A DNA stretch of 64,000 nt, taken from contig CANLUH010000002.1 in NCBI GenBank assembly GCA_947494205.1, forward strand, positions 62,001 through 126,000. The letters are read 5' to 3'. Below the pieces are notes generated by a model. That model ran no database searches. It saw only the letters and a program-made list of their open reading frames with translations, and had not been told where the DNA came from. Of this stretch, positions 36,660 through 45,296 are shown piece after piece. Both the position numbers and the translations under genes were made by a program. This DNA comes from an uncultured Flavobacteriaceae bacterium (GTDB taxonomy: Bacteria; Bacteroidota; Bacteroidia; Flavobacteriales; Flavobacteriaceae). Positions within the stretch are counted from its first letter, which is position 1. Every line of letters begins with the position of its first letter.

Positions 36660-36816
36660 GTTGTAAATGTAAAGTCAAAAAAAACCAAAAGTCTGGTTGT
36701 AAATTATATACAATCTAAACACGAAAAGAAACAAGAAAACGCTAGGCTTGTTTTTTATAAAAGAAACCGAAGATATCGTTAATCAATTATGCGACGATTT
36801 CGAAAAAACAATTTAA
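36660..36816 (+). pseudogene. possible decayed ORF remnant
   Basis: Joining two frames across a six-T run (36751-36756) gives a protein-like fragment: NYIQSKHEKKQENARLV in one frame, then FFIKETEDIVNQLCDDFEKT in another, ending at TAA 36814. There is no start codon. It could be the end of a frameshifted gene or chance. It fills the gap between res and the small P-loop gene. Confidence 0.25.
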
Positions 36817-36819
36817 TCA

Positions 36820-37302
36820 ATGACATTTTTATTAATAACAGGACAAGAAAATACAGGAAAAACAGAAACTATAGCGAGATTCTATTTAGAACTTTTAAGA
36901 AAAGGATATACAGTTAAGCAACATTGGAATCCGTTACCTACAGCTAAAATTATAGCTTCAGGAAAGCTTAAAGATTTTTCAATAGAATTACAAGGCGTAA
37001 ATAGTGAAGGGAAACAAATAACTATAGCAATACACTCTGCAACAGATGATAAGGACCGTATTGACGAGTTAGAAAAATTTATAAATCTAACAAAACCAGA
37101 TATTGTAATAACAAGTAGTAGATATATTGGTAGTCCAAGAACGCTTGTAATGAGTATTGTTGGTAGTCGATATTGTTTCGAAATCCCTCTAGCTAAAATA
37201 TGGAATCATAAAGGAGTTAAAGCTAAGGTGCTATCAAATTATAGGGACAAAGTAGATAGTGTTATTAAAACGATTTCAGAACATACACCATATAATCTTT
37301 AA
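36820..37302 (+). CDS. small P-loop NTPase-like protein
   Basis: The product is 160 residues. Residues 8-15 are a Walker A (GQENTGKT) placed directly after the first beta strand MTFLLIT. A Walker-B-like hydrophobic strand ending in Asp occurs in KPDIVITSS. There is no recognisable fusion partner. It could be a mono-domain nucleotide kinase or a partial ATPase. It lies inside the defence island between the type III system and the 722-residue nuclease, with 132 bases to the latter, and could be a stand-alone gene or a partner of its neighbour. Function not assigned. Confidence 0.7.
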   Translation: MTFLLITGQENTGKTETIARFYLELLRKGYTVKQHWNPLPTAKIIASGKLKDFSIELQGVNSEGKQITIAIHSATDDKDRIDELEKFINLTKPDIVITSSRYIGSPRTLVMSIVGSRYCFEIPLAKIWNHKGVKAKVLSNYRDKVDSVIKTISEHTPYNL

Positions 37303-37434
37303 TATTATAATATTACGCTTTGTTACTCGTATTACTTTCTACAAATTATTTTTTGTAGATATAGTTTAATTGTCTAATTTAGACTTGTCTTACTGTTTAG
37401 ATATAATCTTTTACGATAACTAAATATTTAAACG

Positions 37435-39603
37435 ATGAAAGACAAAAACACATTACAAAACGACTTAAACGCACTTTTAGTAGCTTCTAGTTACAAAGAG
37501 GTAAGTGTATATTTAAAACGTAACCGTTGTTACGATGGTAAAGACTCAAAACTATTTTGGCAGTCTCAATTGCCCATTGTATGGTTTAACGACCTTATAA
37601 AAGACCCTTTTCTAGAAGATTTGCTGTTTGTATACTTTAATAAAGAATCTCATGCTAATGAAGCTTTTTTAAAATGTTTTTTTAATTACAAACAAAAAGC
37701 GACATTAATAAAAATTATAAAGCTTTCCGAAGCATTTAATAACAAAATCCATTGGGATAGCTTTATTGTGTTTCAAAACGATAGAGAGCTAAAGATATTT
37801 TATAAAGAATTAAAATATGTTAAAGCCTATAGTGATTATTGGGAGCAAAAAGCAATACCATACCAAAACTTTATTAAAGCTATGACGTTCGAGGACATTA
37901 TGTTCCACTGCATTATGTATTACGAAAACTTTAAAAGACATTCACTAAAATCTAAAGGGAATAGAAGTAGAAGGGTAAGCTACGAAGCCATACTAATTAA
38001 AGTATTAAATACATTTTTAAATTTAAAAAAGGTAGAAATTATAAGTAAAGGAGAACAAGTAACAAATGCTTATAAGCCTAATTATTTTAAAACGATTATA
38101 GTAGAACAATACAATGTTTTTAAAATCGACTTTCAAGAAACTATAGAATTTTATTTCTCCAAATACGATAACGACTACCAAATTAAAAAATACCTAACCA
38201 GTTTTGCAACGTTTGAAGAAATAGAAGGATTAGAAGCAAAATTAGTAACAAATAGGGTACATACAGAATACCGCAAAACCCTAGAGAAAAGTATTTACGA
38301 TGAAACCTATTTTACAAATACAGTTATTAAAAATAAAGGGCGACTAAAACAGATTCAAGAAATTACAGATTTCCACCACAGGCGTTTTAAACTTGATACG
38401 CTATCTTCACTAGAGTACTTTAAATTTTTAAAACTACCTCTTAAATTAAAACTTAAAAAGAAGAATGCGATTATAGATGTCGCTAAAGTATTACTATTAT
38501 TAAAAACATTTTCAACGTTTTTTATGCATGAGGATGCCATACCTTTTGGGGATAAATATATACAACGGACTATTCCAAAAGAATTTAAAAATTTGTTTGA
38601 CGAAGATATTATGGTTTGCTACACAGAAGCGGAGCTCATAGAGAAAACCAAAACCTATTTTAAATGGACAGAAGAAGACACTAAAAATATACTAGAGTTT
38701 TTAACCACAGACTTAAATAGTAAAACAAGGTTTAGTATTAATATCGCAACAGCACCTTTAATAAAAGTAGGAAATCAATACTTCTGGCTCTCTAATATTA
38801 TGAGAGATAGGCGTTGGGAAATTGCCCTGCACAAAAAAATAGTAGCAGAGAAATTAATAAACCATAATAAAATAGCAGACGAGTCGGAGCAGTATCTCTC
38901 TGAAATGTTTAAAAAGGCAAACTTTGGGGCAGTTAATAGTTATAAATACAGTGAAGGTAATAAAAGAGGAGAAATAGATGTGTTAGCCTGTAAAGACAAT
39001 GTGTTATTTATTTGCGAACTTAAATCGACCTATTTGGAAGAAGATATTATGAAATCTTCAAAATACGAAGTCCAAAGGTTTAATGAAAAAGCTTCAGACC
39101 AATTAGATAAGGCTAAACACTACGTAAATAATAATTTCGAGGAAATTAAACAAATTAAAGACCTAGGTATAGACTGTAAAAAAGAAAACCTGAAAATTGA
39201 AACTATAATCATTTCAAATATATACCAAGCAGATCACCTAATATTCAATAATAGACATTTAAAAATTAGCGTTTTCGAGTTATTAATTATTTTAAAAAAC
39301 GATTTGTATAATATGCTAGTGTCTAAAATGGGAAAGGCATTATTTGATTTTGATTTTGAACTTCCAATAGATAGTATGTTGAAAATGCACAATACAAATA
39401 ATGCAAAATTTAAAAAAAATAATAATGAAATAACAGAAGCTAATTGTAACTTATGGGCAGATAGCAGCAATTGTACACCAAATGATATAATAGCTGCCAT
39501 TAAAGAAAATAAAGTATGGCAACACCAAGAAACCAACCAACATTTTGGTACAGAAGATATTTATTTGTCTAAATATGACGAAAATTACAAATACTTAGGT
39601 TAA
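37435..39603 (+). CDS. large unrecognised protein with C-terminal PD-(D/E)xK nuclease-like motif
   Basis: The product is 722 residues without a signal peptide. The first ~480 residues are helical, Lys- and aromatic-rich and match nothing I know. At 513-530 the sequence GEIDVLACKDNVLFICELKS gives Glu513, Asp515 and Glu528-x-Lys530, the arrangement of a PD-(D/E)xK nuclease core, followed by a helix rich in charged residues. I infer a cytoplasmic nuclease with a large N-terminal sensing or scaffolding region. Its location in a defence island supports an antiphage role, but no known system is recognised. The gene ends in a hairpin at 39619-39656. Confidence 0.7.
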   Translation: MKDKNTLQNDLNALLVASSYKEVSVYLKRNRCYDGKDSKLFWQSQLPIVWFNDLIKDPFLEDLLFVYFNKESHANEAFLKCFFNYKQKATLIKIIKLSEAFNNKIHWDSFIVFQNDRELKIFYKELKYVKAYSDYWEQKAIPYQNFIKAMTFEDIMFHCIMYYENFKRHSLKSKGNRSRRVSYEAILIKVLNTFLNLKKVEIISKGEQVTNAYKPNYFKTIIVEQYNVFKIDFQETIEFYFSKYDNDYQIKKYLTSFATFEEIEGLEAKLVTNRVHTEYRKTLEKSIYDETYFTNTVIKNKGRLKQIQEITDFHHRRFKLDTLSSLEYFKFLKLPLKLKLKKKNAIIDVAKVLLLLKTFSTFFMHEDAIPFGDKYIQRTIPKEFKNLFDEDIMVCYTEAELIEKTKTYFKWTEEDTKNILEFLTTDLNSKTRFSINIATAPLIKVGNQYFWLSNIMRDRRWEIALHKKIVAEKLINHNKIADESEQYLSEMFKKANFGAVNSYKYSEGNKRGEIDVLACKDNVLFICELKSTYLEEDIMKSSKYEVQRFNEKASDQLDKAKHYVNNNFEEIKQIKDLGIDCKKENLKIETIIISNIYQADHLIFNNRHLKISVFELLIILKNDLYNMLVSKMGKALFDFDFELPIDSMLKMHNTNNAKFKKNNNEITEANCNLWADSSNCTPNDIIAAIKENKVWQHQETNQHFGTEDIYLSKYDENYKYLG

Positions 39604-39618
39604 TATATTCAGCTTGAG

Positions 39619-39656
39619 TTCGACATAAAAACTTAATCCAAAAGCATTATGTCGAA
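39619..39656. terminator. inverted repeat/terminator-like hairpin
   Basis: TTCGACATAA (39619-39628) pairs perfectly with TTATGTCGAA (39647-39656), and AGCTTGAG/CTTAGCTT-like flanks may extend it imperfectly. There is no T-run, so it may be a dispersed repeat rather than a terminator. Confidence 0.5.
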
Positions 39657-39767
39657 CTTAGCTTGAAATAGTTTTCTAACTAATAAAACACAGAATATAT
39701 TCTGTACTCATACCATTAACAAAGTAACGAGCAAATAACGTAATATGCTATAAACACCATCGCTACT

Positions 39768-41927
39768 ATGATTAAAACCACTAAAATAAAAGAACCAGCC
39801 TTTTTTAAGTCGGCAAGAGCCAAAGTCCTTAAAAATAGAATAGCACGGCATTTCTCTAAGCCTTTGGGAGCACGTAGCCAAACAAAATTCCCTGTAGAAG
39901 ACATAGAAGCAGAATTAGCAGATGTAGAGCGGGAGTTATTAGAAAAAACCAATCATAAATGTGCCTATTGCGAATCGCCTTTAACCCTTAAAGGAAGAAC
40001 CATAGATCATTATAGGCCAAATTATTCGGCAGCAGACACAACTGGTTTAATTTCGCAAGAACATTACTGGTGGTTAGCAGTGATATGGAATAACCTTTTT
40101 CCAGTCTGCATAGATTGTAAACTAAGTAAAAGCAATTATTTCCCTGTATTAAAAAACAGAACATCGGTACGATATTATGGCAAAGAAGCCTTGTATAATG
40201 TGGAATCGCCAGTATTTATAGATCCAGAATACGAAAACCCAGAACACTATTTTTATTATGATGAAGCTGGTAGAATATACTCTAAAACCAAACGAGGTAA
40301 AATAACAATTGATATTTTAGACTTAAACAGGGTAAAGCTAGTAGACTCTAGAAAAAAGGCCTTAAAGGACAGAGACCAATATATATATTCAGAAGTAAAA
40401 GAAACATTAGAATCTTCAAAATTTAATAAAAAAGAAGAGTATAAAATAGATGTTAAATTAGAAGGAGCAGAGCAACTGTTTTTTAATAATACTATTCCAT
40501 ATTCAGGCATTTTAAGATATTTTGTAAGACAATATTTTTTGGAGCCCAATAGAAGCCTAGAGCTTAATAATGCACCATCGAAACTAAAAAAAGCCTTCAA
40601 AATTAATCTAAAAGAAGATGATGAAGCAACAATGAATGATCAATTTAGTAATTGGCCAACTAAGTTTGAAATAGATTCCATAGGTATAACAAACTATAAA
40701 TCTATAGATAGCCTTAATATTAATTTTAATAGAACAGCAAAAAGAAATGCAGGTTGGGCAATTTTAATAGGCGAAAATGGAGTAGGTAAAAGCTCTGCAT
40801 TATCGGCAACTTTAAAAGCATTAATAGGTAGAGATTATTATGGATTAACCTTTAAAAAAGAAGAAGTTAAAAGACATCAAAACGAAGATGCAGCGGTAAA
40901 CCTTATGTTTAATAGCGCTACCAATAAACATGTTGTAAGCATAGGTAACAAAATAACATATAGCTTACCTAAAAGCTACTTTATAGATAACTCTATTATA
41001 GCCTTTGGGCCATTTAAACATGCTAATAAAAAACTATTTGGTAAAAACAGATTTAAAGGCGGCTGCTTTGTCGATAACTTTTTTAATCCCGCCATACCAT
41101 TACACAATGCCTTAAACTTTATTCTTCAATTATCAGAAAACCAATTTAACTATGTTTCTATAGCCATATTAGATTTGCTAATGCTGGAGAACAAAGCCAT
41201 AATAAATCGAGATTTAGAAAACCATACCGTATGGTATACTTATAACGACACAGGAATACAACACTATTTTAATGAGTTAAGCGATGGTTACCAATCTGTT
41301 ATAACACTAGGTTGTAATATTATTGAAGGCCTATTACGAAATAACGAAAGTATAGAATACGCAACAGGCTTTGTAGTAATAGACGAAATAGGCGCAAACC
41401 TACACCCACGTTGGAAAATGCAAATAGTAAAACGCCTACGCAGAACATTCCCTAACGTACAGTTTTTAGTAACCACACACGATCCTTTATGCTTAAAAGG
41501 CATAGAAGCTAACGAAACCTATGTGTTGAAATCTAATAATGGAGCGCTAGAAGTATTAAACGATTTACCAAACCCTTCAGAATTTAGAGCCGACCAATTA
41601 TTAACTTCAGAATTTTTTGGTCTGTACAGTACAGTAGACCCAGAAATGGAAACCGCTTTTAAAGCCTATTACGAATTATTATACAAACCAGAAGCCAGTA
41701 GAACAAAACAAGAGAACAAACGCTTAAAAGAACTTAAAGAAGAATTAAAAGCAAAAAACCATTTAGGCGATAGCCTACGTGAAGAATTACTATATGTTGC
41801 TATAGATACCATATTAGCAAAACATAAAGAAGCTGCACAACCTTTTTCTAGATTAGAAGTTGAAAAAGATGTAAAAGCAAAAGCTATTGAGTTAATTGAC
41901 GAATTTTTAGAAGATTTAGAAGAATGA
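39768..41927 (+). CDS. Septu-like ATPase with an N-terminal HNH domain (HNH-AAA fusion)
   Basis: The product is 719 residues. Residues 62-130 form a Cys4 HNH module: KCAYCES (Cys65, Cys68), TIDHYRP (Asp80, His81), YWWLAVIWNNLFPVCIDC (Cys114, Cys117). The rest is an ABC/AAA_21-like ATPase: Walker A GENGVGKS (335-342), signature-like LSDGYQSV (about 504-511), Walker B VVIDE (Asp539-Glu540), GANLHPRW and the His571 switch in TTHDP, then a charged coiled-coil end. Septu systems normally have a PtuA ATPase and a separate HNH protein, PtuB. Here both kinds of domain are in one chain and a second HNH gene follows with an ATGA overlap. I infer an antiphage system; the double HNH layout is unusual. 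Confidence 0.85.
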   Translation: MIKTTKIKEPAFFKSARAKVLKNRIARHFSKPLGARSQTKFPVEDIEAELADVERELLEKTNHKCAYCESPLTLKGRTIDHYRPNYSAADTTGLISQEHYWWLAVIWNNLFPVCIDCKLSKSNYFPVLKNRTSVRYYGKEALYNVESPVFIDPEYENPEHYFYYDEAGRIYSKTKRGKITIDILDLNRVKLVDSRKKALKDRDQYIYSEVKETLESSKFNKKEEYKIDVKLEGAEQLFFNNTIPYSGILRYFVRQYFLEPNRSLELNNAPSKLKKAFKINLKEDDEATMNDQFSNWPTKFEIDSIGITNYKSIDSLNINFNRTAKRNAGWAILIGENGVGKSSALSATLKALIGRDYYGLTFKKEEVKRHQNEDAAVNLMFNSATNKHVVSIGNKITYSLPKSYFIDNSIIAFGPFKHANKKLFGKNRFKGGCFVDNFFNPAIPLHNALNFILQLSENQFNYVSIAILDLLMLENKAIINRDLENHTVWYTYNDTGIQHYFNELSDGYQSVITLGCNIIEGLLRNNESIEYATGFVVIDEIGANLHPRWKMQIVKRLRRTFPNVQFLVTTHDPLCLKGIEANETYVLKSNNGALEVLNDLPNPSEFRADQLLTSEFFGLYSTVDPEMETAFKAYYELLYKPEASRTKQENKRLKELKEELKAKNHLGDSLREELLYVAIDTILAKHKEAAQPFSRLEVEKDVKAKAIELIDEFLEDLEE

Positions 41928-42796
41928 TTCACGTTAATAGACATACAATAGCAAAGCCAGAAGTGTTAACCAATAAAGCGAAAGCAGAACACGATAAAGC
42001 GCATAAACATTATATAACAGATGGAGAAACCAAAGCGTTCGACCATAAGTTGTTTAAAAACCTAGAAGTAAAAACAGCCATAGAAACCCTTTTTAATGGT
42101 AAATGTGCCTATTGCGAATCTAGAGTAGATAAAACAAGCCCTGTAGATAAAGAACATTTTCGCCCAAAAACGTCGGTAAAAAATAAAGACACAGGAGATG
42201 TTATAAGAGGCTATTATTGGTTGGCAGCAGATTGGGATAATTTACTATTGGCCTGTGCACACTGTAACCGTACAGGAACACATAAAGATGTGGAAGGCGA
42301 AGAATTTGTATCTGGTAAATTAGATTACTTCCCGTTGGCAGACGAAAGTAAAAGAGCTACAGCAAAGGGCAGTAACTTAAAAGCAGAAGAAAAGGTAAGA
42401 TTGATAATAAACCCTTGCGAAGATAAACCCGAAAGTATTATAGCGTATAACGAAGATGGTGAGATATTTCCGAAACTTGAGATAACAAAACACCAAGAGC
42501 ATAAAGTAAAAACCTCTGTAGAAATTTTTGGATTACAAAGAAGTCAGCTACACAAGGATAGAAAAGAAAAATGGCAATTAATACAAAGCCAGATTATAAG
42601 AATTAAAGAAAATTACGAAGACTATTTAGAAACTTCAAAACCTAAATATTTAGAGCGTTTAAAACGAGAATTTAAAGAGCTAAAACGCTATAAAAATAAA
42701 GAACAAGAACACTTAGGTGTCGCTCGTTTTGTAATTAGACAAGAAATGGAAGCTTTAAAAGCGATATTAATTAAACTAAAAACCTATGATAGCTAG
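41924..42796 (+). CDS. HNH endonuclease, PtuB/TIGR02646-like, partner of the HNH-AAA protein
   Basis: The product is 290 residues. The HNH core repeats the pattern of its neighbour: GKCAYCES (Cys61, Cys64), DKEHFRPK (Glu77, His78), YYWLAADWDNLLLACAHC (Cys111, Cys114), then a helical C-terminal part. Family knowledge: PtuB-like HNH proteins are the nucleases of Septu and of retron-Ec78-type systems. The start overlaps the ATPase gene by 4 bases (ATGA), so the two are co-translated. It is the last gene of the island before the ~85-bp repeat. Confidence 0.87.
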   Translation: MIHVNRHTIAKPEVLTNKAKAEHDKAHKHYITDGETKAFDHKLFKNLEVKTAIETLFNGKCAYCESRVDKTSPVDKEHFRPKTSVKNKDTGDVIRGYYWLAADWDNLLLACAHCNRTGTHKDVEGEEFVSGKLDYFPLADESKRATAKGSNLKAEEKVRLIINPCEDKPESIIAYNEDGEIFPKLEITKHQEHKVKTSVEIFGLQRSQLHKDRKEKWQLIQSQIIRIKENYEDYLETSKPKYLERLKREFKELKRYKNKEQEHLGVARFVIRQEMEALKAILIKLKTYDS

Positions 42797-42908
42797 TTGT
42801 GCGATAGGTTAATACACCTAAGATTTCTTACTATAATGTTAGTTTGGATATCTATGAATGACGAATGCCTAATTAAAAGAAACTCTAAATAGAAGTTAAC
42901 AAACAAAG

Positions 42909-42994
42909 TTCCTTCCTTTAAAAAAAGGAAGGTGGTTTTTTCAAAATGAAAACATCGGATGGTTTTACAAAAAATAGCGAAGCTCATTTTAATG
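42909..42994. repeat. ~85-bp dispersed repeat, copy 2 (right of the defence island)
   Basis: Same design as 29709-29792: CCTTCCTTT/AAAGGAAGG hairpin, GGTGGTTTTTTC, ATCGGATGGTTTTACA, AATAGCGAAGCTC. Most bases match over about 85 positions. Confidence 0.75.
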
Positions 42995-43131
42995 AAAACA
43001 AACGCTTTATAAGTAGAATCTAGCATATTGATTGGTTTTTATCTACGATTCTTATATTGAACTCAGTCCAGCAACAGTTAAAAAAAACACCAAAAAACCG
43101 CATTACCCCCTCCAACAAGTACTTCTAAGCA

Positions 43132-43204
43132 TTAAATTAATACTTACTAGCCCGCTTTTAATTAATATTAGTCCATAAAAGCACTCTTATAAGTATTAAT
43201 TTAA
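43132..43204. repeat. perfect 15-bp inverted repeat, 43-base spacer
   Basis: TTAAATTAATACTTA (43132-43146) and TAAGTATTAATTTAA (43190-43204) are exact reverse complements. It directly abuts the hairpin at 43205. Part of a structured-looking region in the 827-base gap 42797-43623, which has no convincing ORF. Confidence 0.7.
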
Positions 43205-43242
43205 GGGCCGTTACCCTTAAAAAGAAGGTTAACAGCCCTTTT
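43205..43242 (+). terminator. long imperfect hairpin followed by TTTT
   Basis: GGGC, GTTA and CCTT pair in order with AAGG, TAAC and GCCC across a short AAAAAG loop, interrupted by two single mismatches, and TTTT follows at 43239. It is either an intrinsic terminator or part of a structured RNA. Confidence 0.6.
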
Positions 43243-43354
43243 ACAACCCCTTCGACCTCATGTAAGGTGGCTTTTAAGTACTTCGTTAACGTCTATAAGA
43301 ACTTTAAGCACGCTTATAACAAGTAAAAGAACAGTCGAGCTCTATTGTTTTAAT

Positions 43355-43372
43355 GCTTATAAACGTATAAGC
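43355..43372. other. small perfect hairpin
   Basis: GCTTATA, loop AACG, TATAAGC. It is the third stem-forming element in the noncoding stretch upstream of the fibre gene at 43624. Upstream and downstream of it I see nothing coding. Confidence 0.45.
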
Positions 43373-43623
43373 AAAGGTAAAAAGGAGTCTTTTAAAGGGG
43401 AGAAACCCTAGATTTAGGGCTAAAAGGGTGTGTAATAACACTTATAGGTAGTCTAGTAACACATATAAATGATAAGATTTAAGAGGCAACACTATTGTTA
43501 GAAATAAGAAACATTTAAAACTAATTACTATATCTTAGCAAATATTCAAACCAGATTAAAAGATTAAAAAATAGTAGAGTGTGCTGTTTCTTTGTAATCT
43601 AGTCTATAACTAACATCCACATT

Positions 43624-45069
43624 ATGAAAAAAACCATCCTTTTAGCAATGGTGCTACTTAGTAATGCCATTTGTTTTTCGCAATCATTTAATTACCAGGC
43701 CGTTGTTCGCGATGCCTCTAATAACCCCATAGCAAACCAAGCCATAGGTGTACAATTAAAAATCCTAGACGGTAGTGCAACAGGGAGTACATTATATACC
43801 GAAACCCATACAGTAACCTCAAATATAAACGGCGTTATTGCTATAAGCGTAGGAGAAGGGACTACAATGGATGTGTTTTCTACCATAAATTGGAGTACAC
43901 AAAACCAATGGTTAGACCTTTCTGTAGATATTACAGGTGGTACAACGTATAGCCCTTTAGGCACAACAAAATTAGTACAAGTACCCTATGCATTACATGC
44001 TACAGAAGCTGGTAATCTTACAACACCTTATACAGCAGGTTCTGGTATAGAATTAACTAACAATGTAATAAGTGCAACTGCCCAAGGGTGGTTACGTACC
44101 AATGGAACATTACCAACTACTATAGAGCAGGAGATTTATAGAACAGGTAATATAGGTATTGGCGCCTCTGCATCTAACCCAAGTTTTCCGTTAGATGTTC
44201 GTGGTACAGGAGGTGAGCGTTTAAGAGCATACAGTGAAGATAGCTTTTTTGCAGGGGTTATTGCAAAAAACAATACTCGCGAATTCTTTATGGGCGTTCA
44301 AGCCACTTTTGAAACTAATAATACCACTTCTGGGTTTCATATTTACGATAATACTGTAGGTGCTCAGCGTATGGTGATTGATGAAGATGGTAATGTAGGT
44401 GTTAATGAAGCCAATCCAGACGATAAATTACATATTACTACAGGCGAAAACGGTACACGCGTTAGACTTGAAAACTCGAGTAATGGTTGGGCAGGAATGG
44501 TTGCTAAAAATACGCAAAGAGAACTATTTATAGGTATTCAAGGTGCTTTTGATGCGAACCCAGGAGAATTTCATATATACGATAATACTGCAGGAGCAAG
44601 ACGTATGGTTATAGATGCAAATGGAGAAGTGGGAATTGGTAGAGATAATCCTTCGGTAAGATTAGATGTCAATGGTTCTGTTAATTGTACAGGAGGAACG
44701 TGTAGTTCAGATATGCGTTGGAAACGAAATATTACCACTCTAGATAATACACTCGATAATATTTTAAAATTGCGAGGCGTTAGCTATTATTGGAGAACTC
44801 AAGAATTCCCAGATCGCGATTTTGAAAACGATAAACAAATTGGAGTCATCGCTCAAGAAGTAGAAAAAATCTATCCAGAATTAATCCATACCGATAATGA
44901 TGGCTATAAATCTATGGATTATATGTCTTTATCGGCTGTATTACTAGAAGCAACAAAGCAACAACAATTATTAATAGAGCAACAACAAAAAGAGCTTGAA
45001 CTATTAAAACAAAAACTAGATAAGGTAGATGCATTAGAAGCTAAATTGGATAAGATATTGAGTGAGTAA
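43624..45069 (+). CDS. fibre-like surface protein with peptidase S74 chaperone domain
   Basis: The product is 481 residues with a signal peptide (MKKTILLAMVLLSNAICFS). The N-terminal ~120 residues (SFNYQAVVRDASNNPIA to LVQVPYALHA) are the same module as in the tandem proteins at 24-29 kb. Two shaft repeats with HIYDNT and RMVIDxxGxVG follow. The last ~100 residues form an intramolecular chaperone/peptidase S74 domain: SSDMRWKRNITTLDNTLDNI, YYWRTQEFP, QIGVIAQEVEKIYPEL, MDYMSLSAVLLEATKQQQ, then a trimeric coiled-coil. S74 domains are known to release themselves after trimer folding. I infer a trimeric secreted fibre or adhesin. Confidence 0.87.
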   Translation: MKKTILLAMVLLSNAICFSQSFNYQAVVRDASNNPIANQAIGVQLKILDGSATGSTLYTETHTVTSNINGVIAISVGEGTTMDVFSTINWSTQNQWLDLSVDITGGTTYSPLGTTKLVQVPYALHATEAGNLTTPYTAGSGIELTNNVISATAQGWLRTNGTLPTTIEQEIYRTGNIGIGASASNPSFPLDVRGTGGERLRAYSEDSFFAGVIAKNNTREFFMGVQATFETNNTTSGFHIYDNTVGAQRMVIDEDGNVGVNEANPDDKLHITTGENGTRVRLENSSNGWAGMVAKNTQRELFIGIQGAFDANPGEFHIYDNTAGARRMVIDANGEVGIGRDNPSVRLDVNGSVNCTGGTCSSDMRWKRNITTLDNTLDNILKLRGVSYYWRTQEFPDRDFENDKQIGVIAQEVEKIYPELIHTDNDGYKSMDYMSLSAVLLEATKQQQLLIEQQQKELELLKQKLDKVDALEAKLDKILSE

Positions 45070-45221
45070 AGCTAAAGAAGTAAAATAAAATAGGGTAGAC
45101 TAGTATTTTACTGTCTTTACAATAGACTTCGTATAAAACTTTACAATCTTATCCAAAAATTCCATAATTTTTATAAAGATTAATAGCGCAGATTTAAAGG
45201 TTTAGAAGTTTAGATTAAAAT

Positions 45222-45243
45222 ACTAACGGGGGAGTCCGTTAGT
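45222..45243 (+). terminator. GC-rich hairpin
   Basis: ACTAACGG, a 6-base loop, CCGTTAGT: an 8-bp perfect stem between the fibre gene and its terminator. There is no T-run. Confidence 0.5.
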
Positions 45244-45253
45244 GCATGTCTCG

Positions 45254-45288
45254 AAACTCTCAAGTACAAGCTTGAGAGTTTTTTTTAG
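45254..45288 (+). terminator. Rho-independent terminator of the S74 fibre gene
   Basis: AAACTCTCAAG and CTTGAGAGTTT form an 11-bp stem followed by an extended T-run, 185 bases after the fibre stop codon and just before the convergent phosphatase gene. Confidence 0.85.
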
Positions 45289-45296
45289 CAATACAT

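Noticed and set aside
43132-43372. tmRNA, RNase P RNA or SRP RNA in the structured gap
   Set aside because: None of their conserved sequences (tag region with CCA end, P4 core, GNAR loop domain) could be seen.
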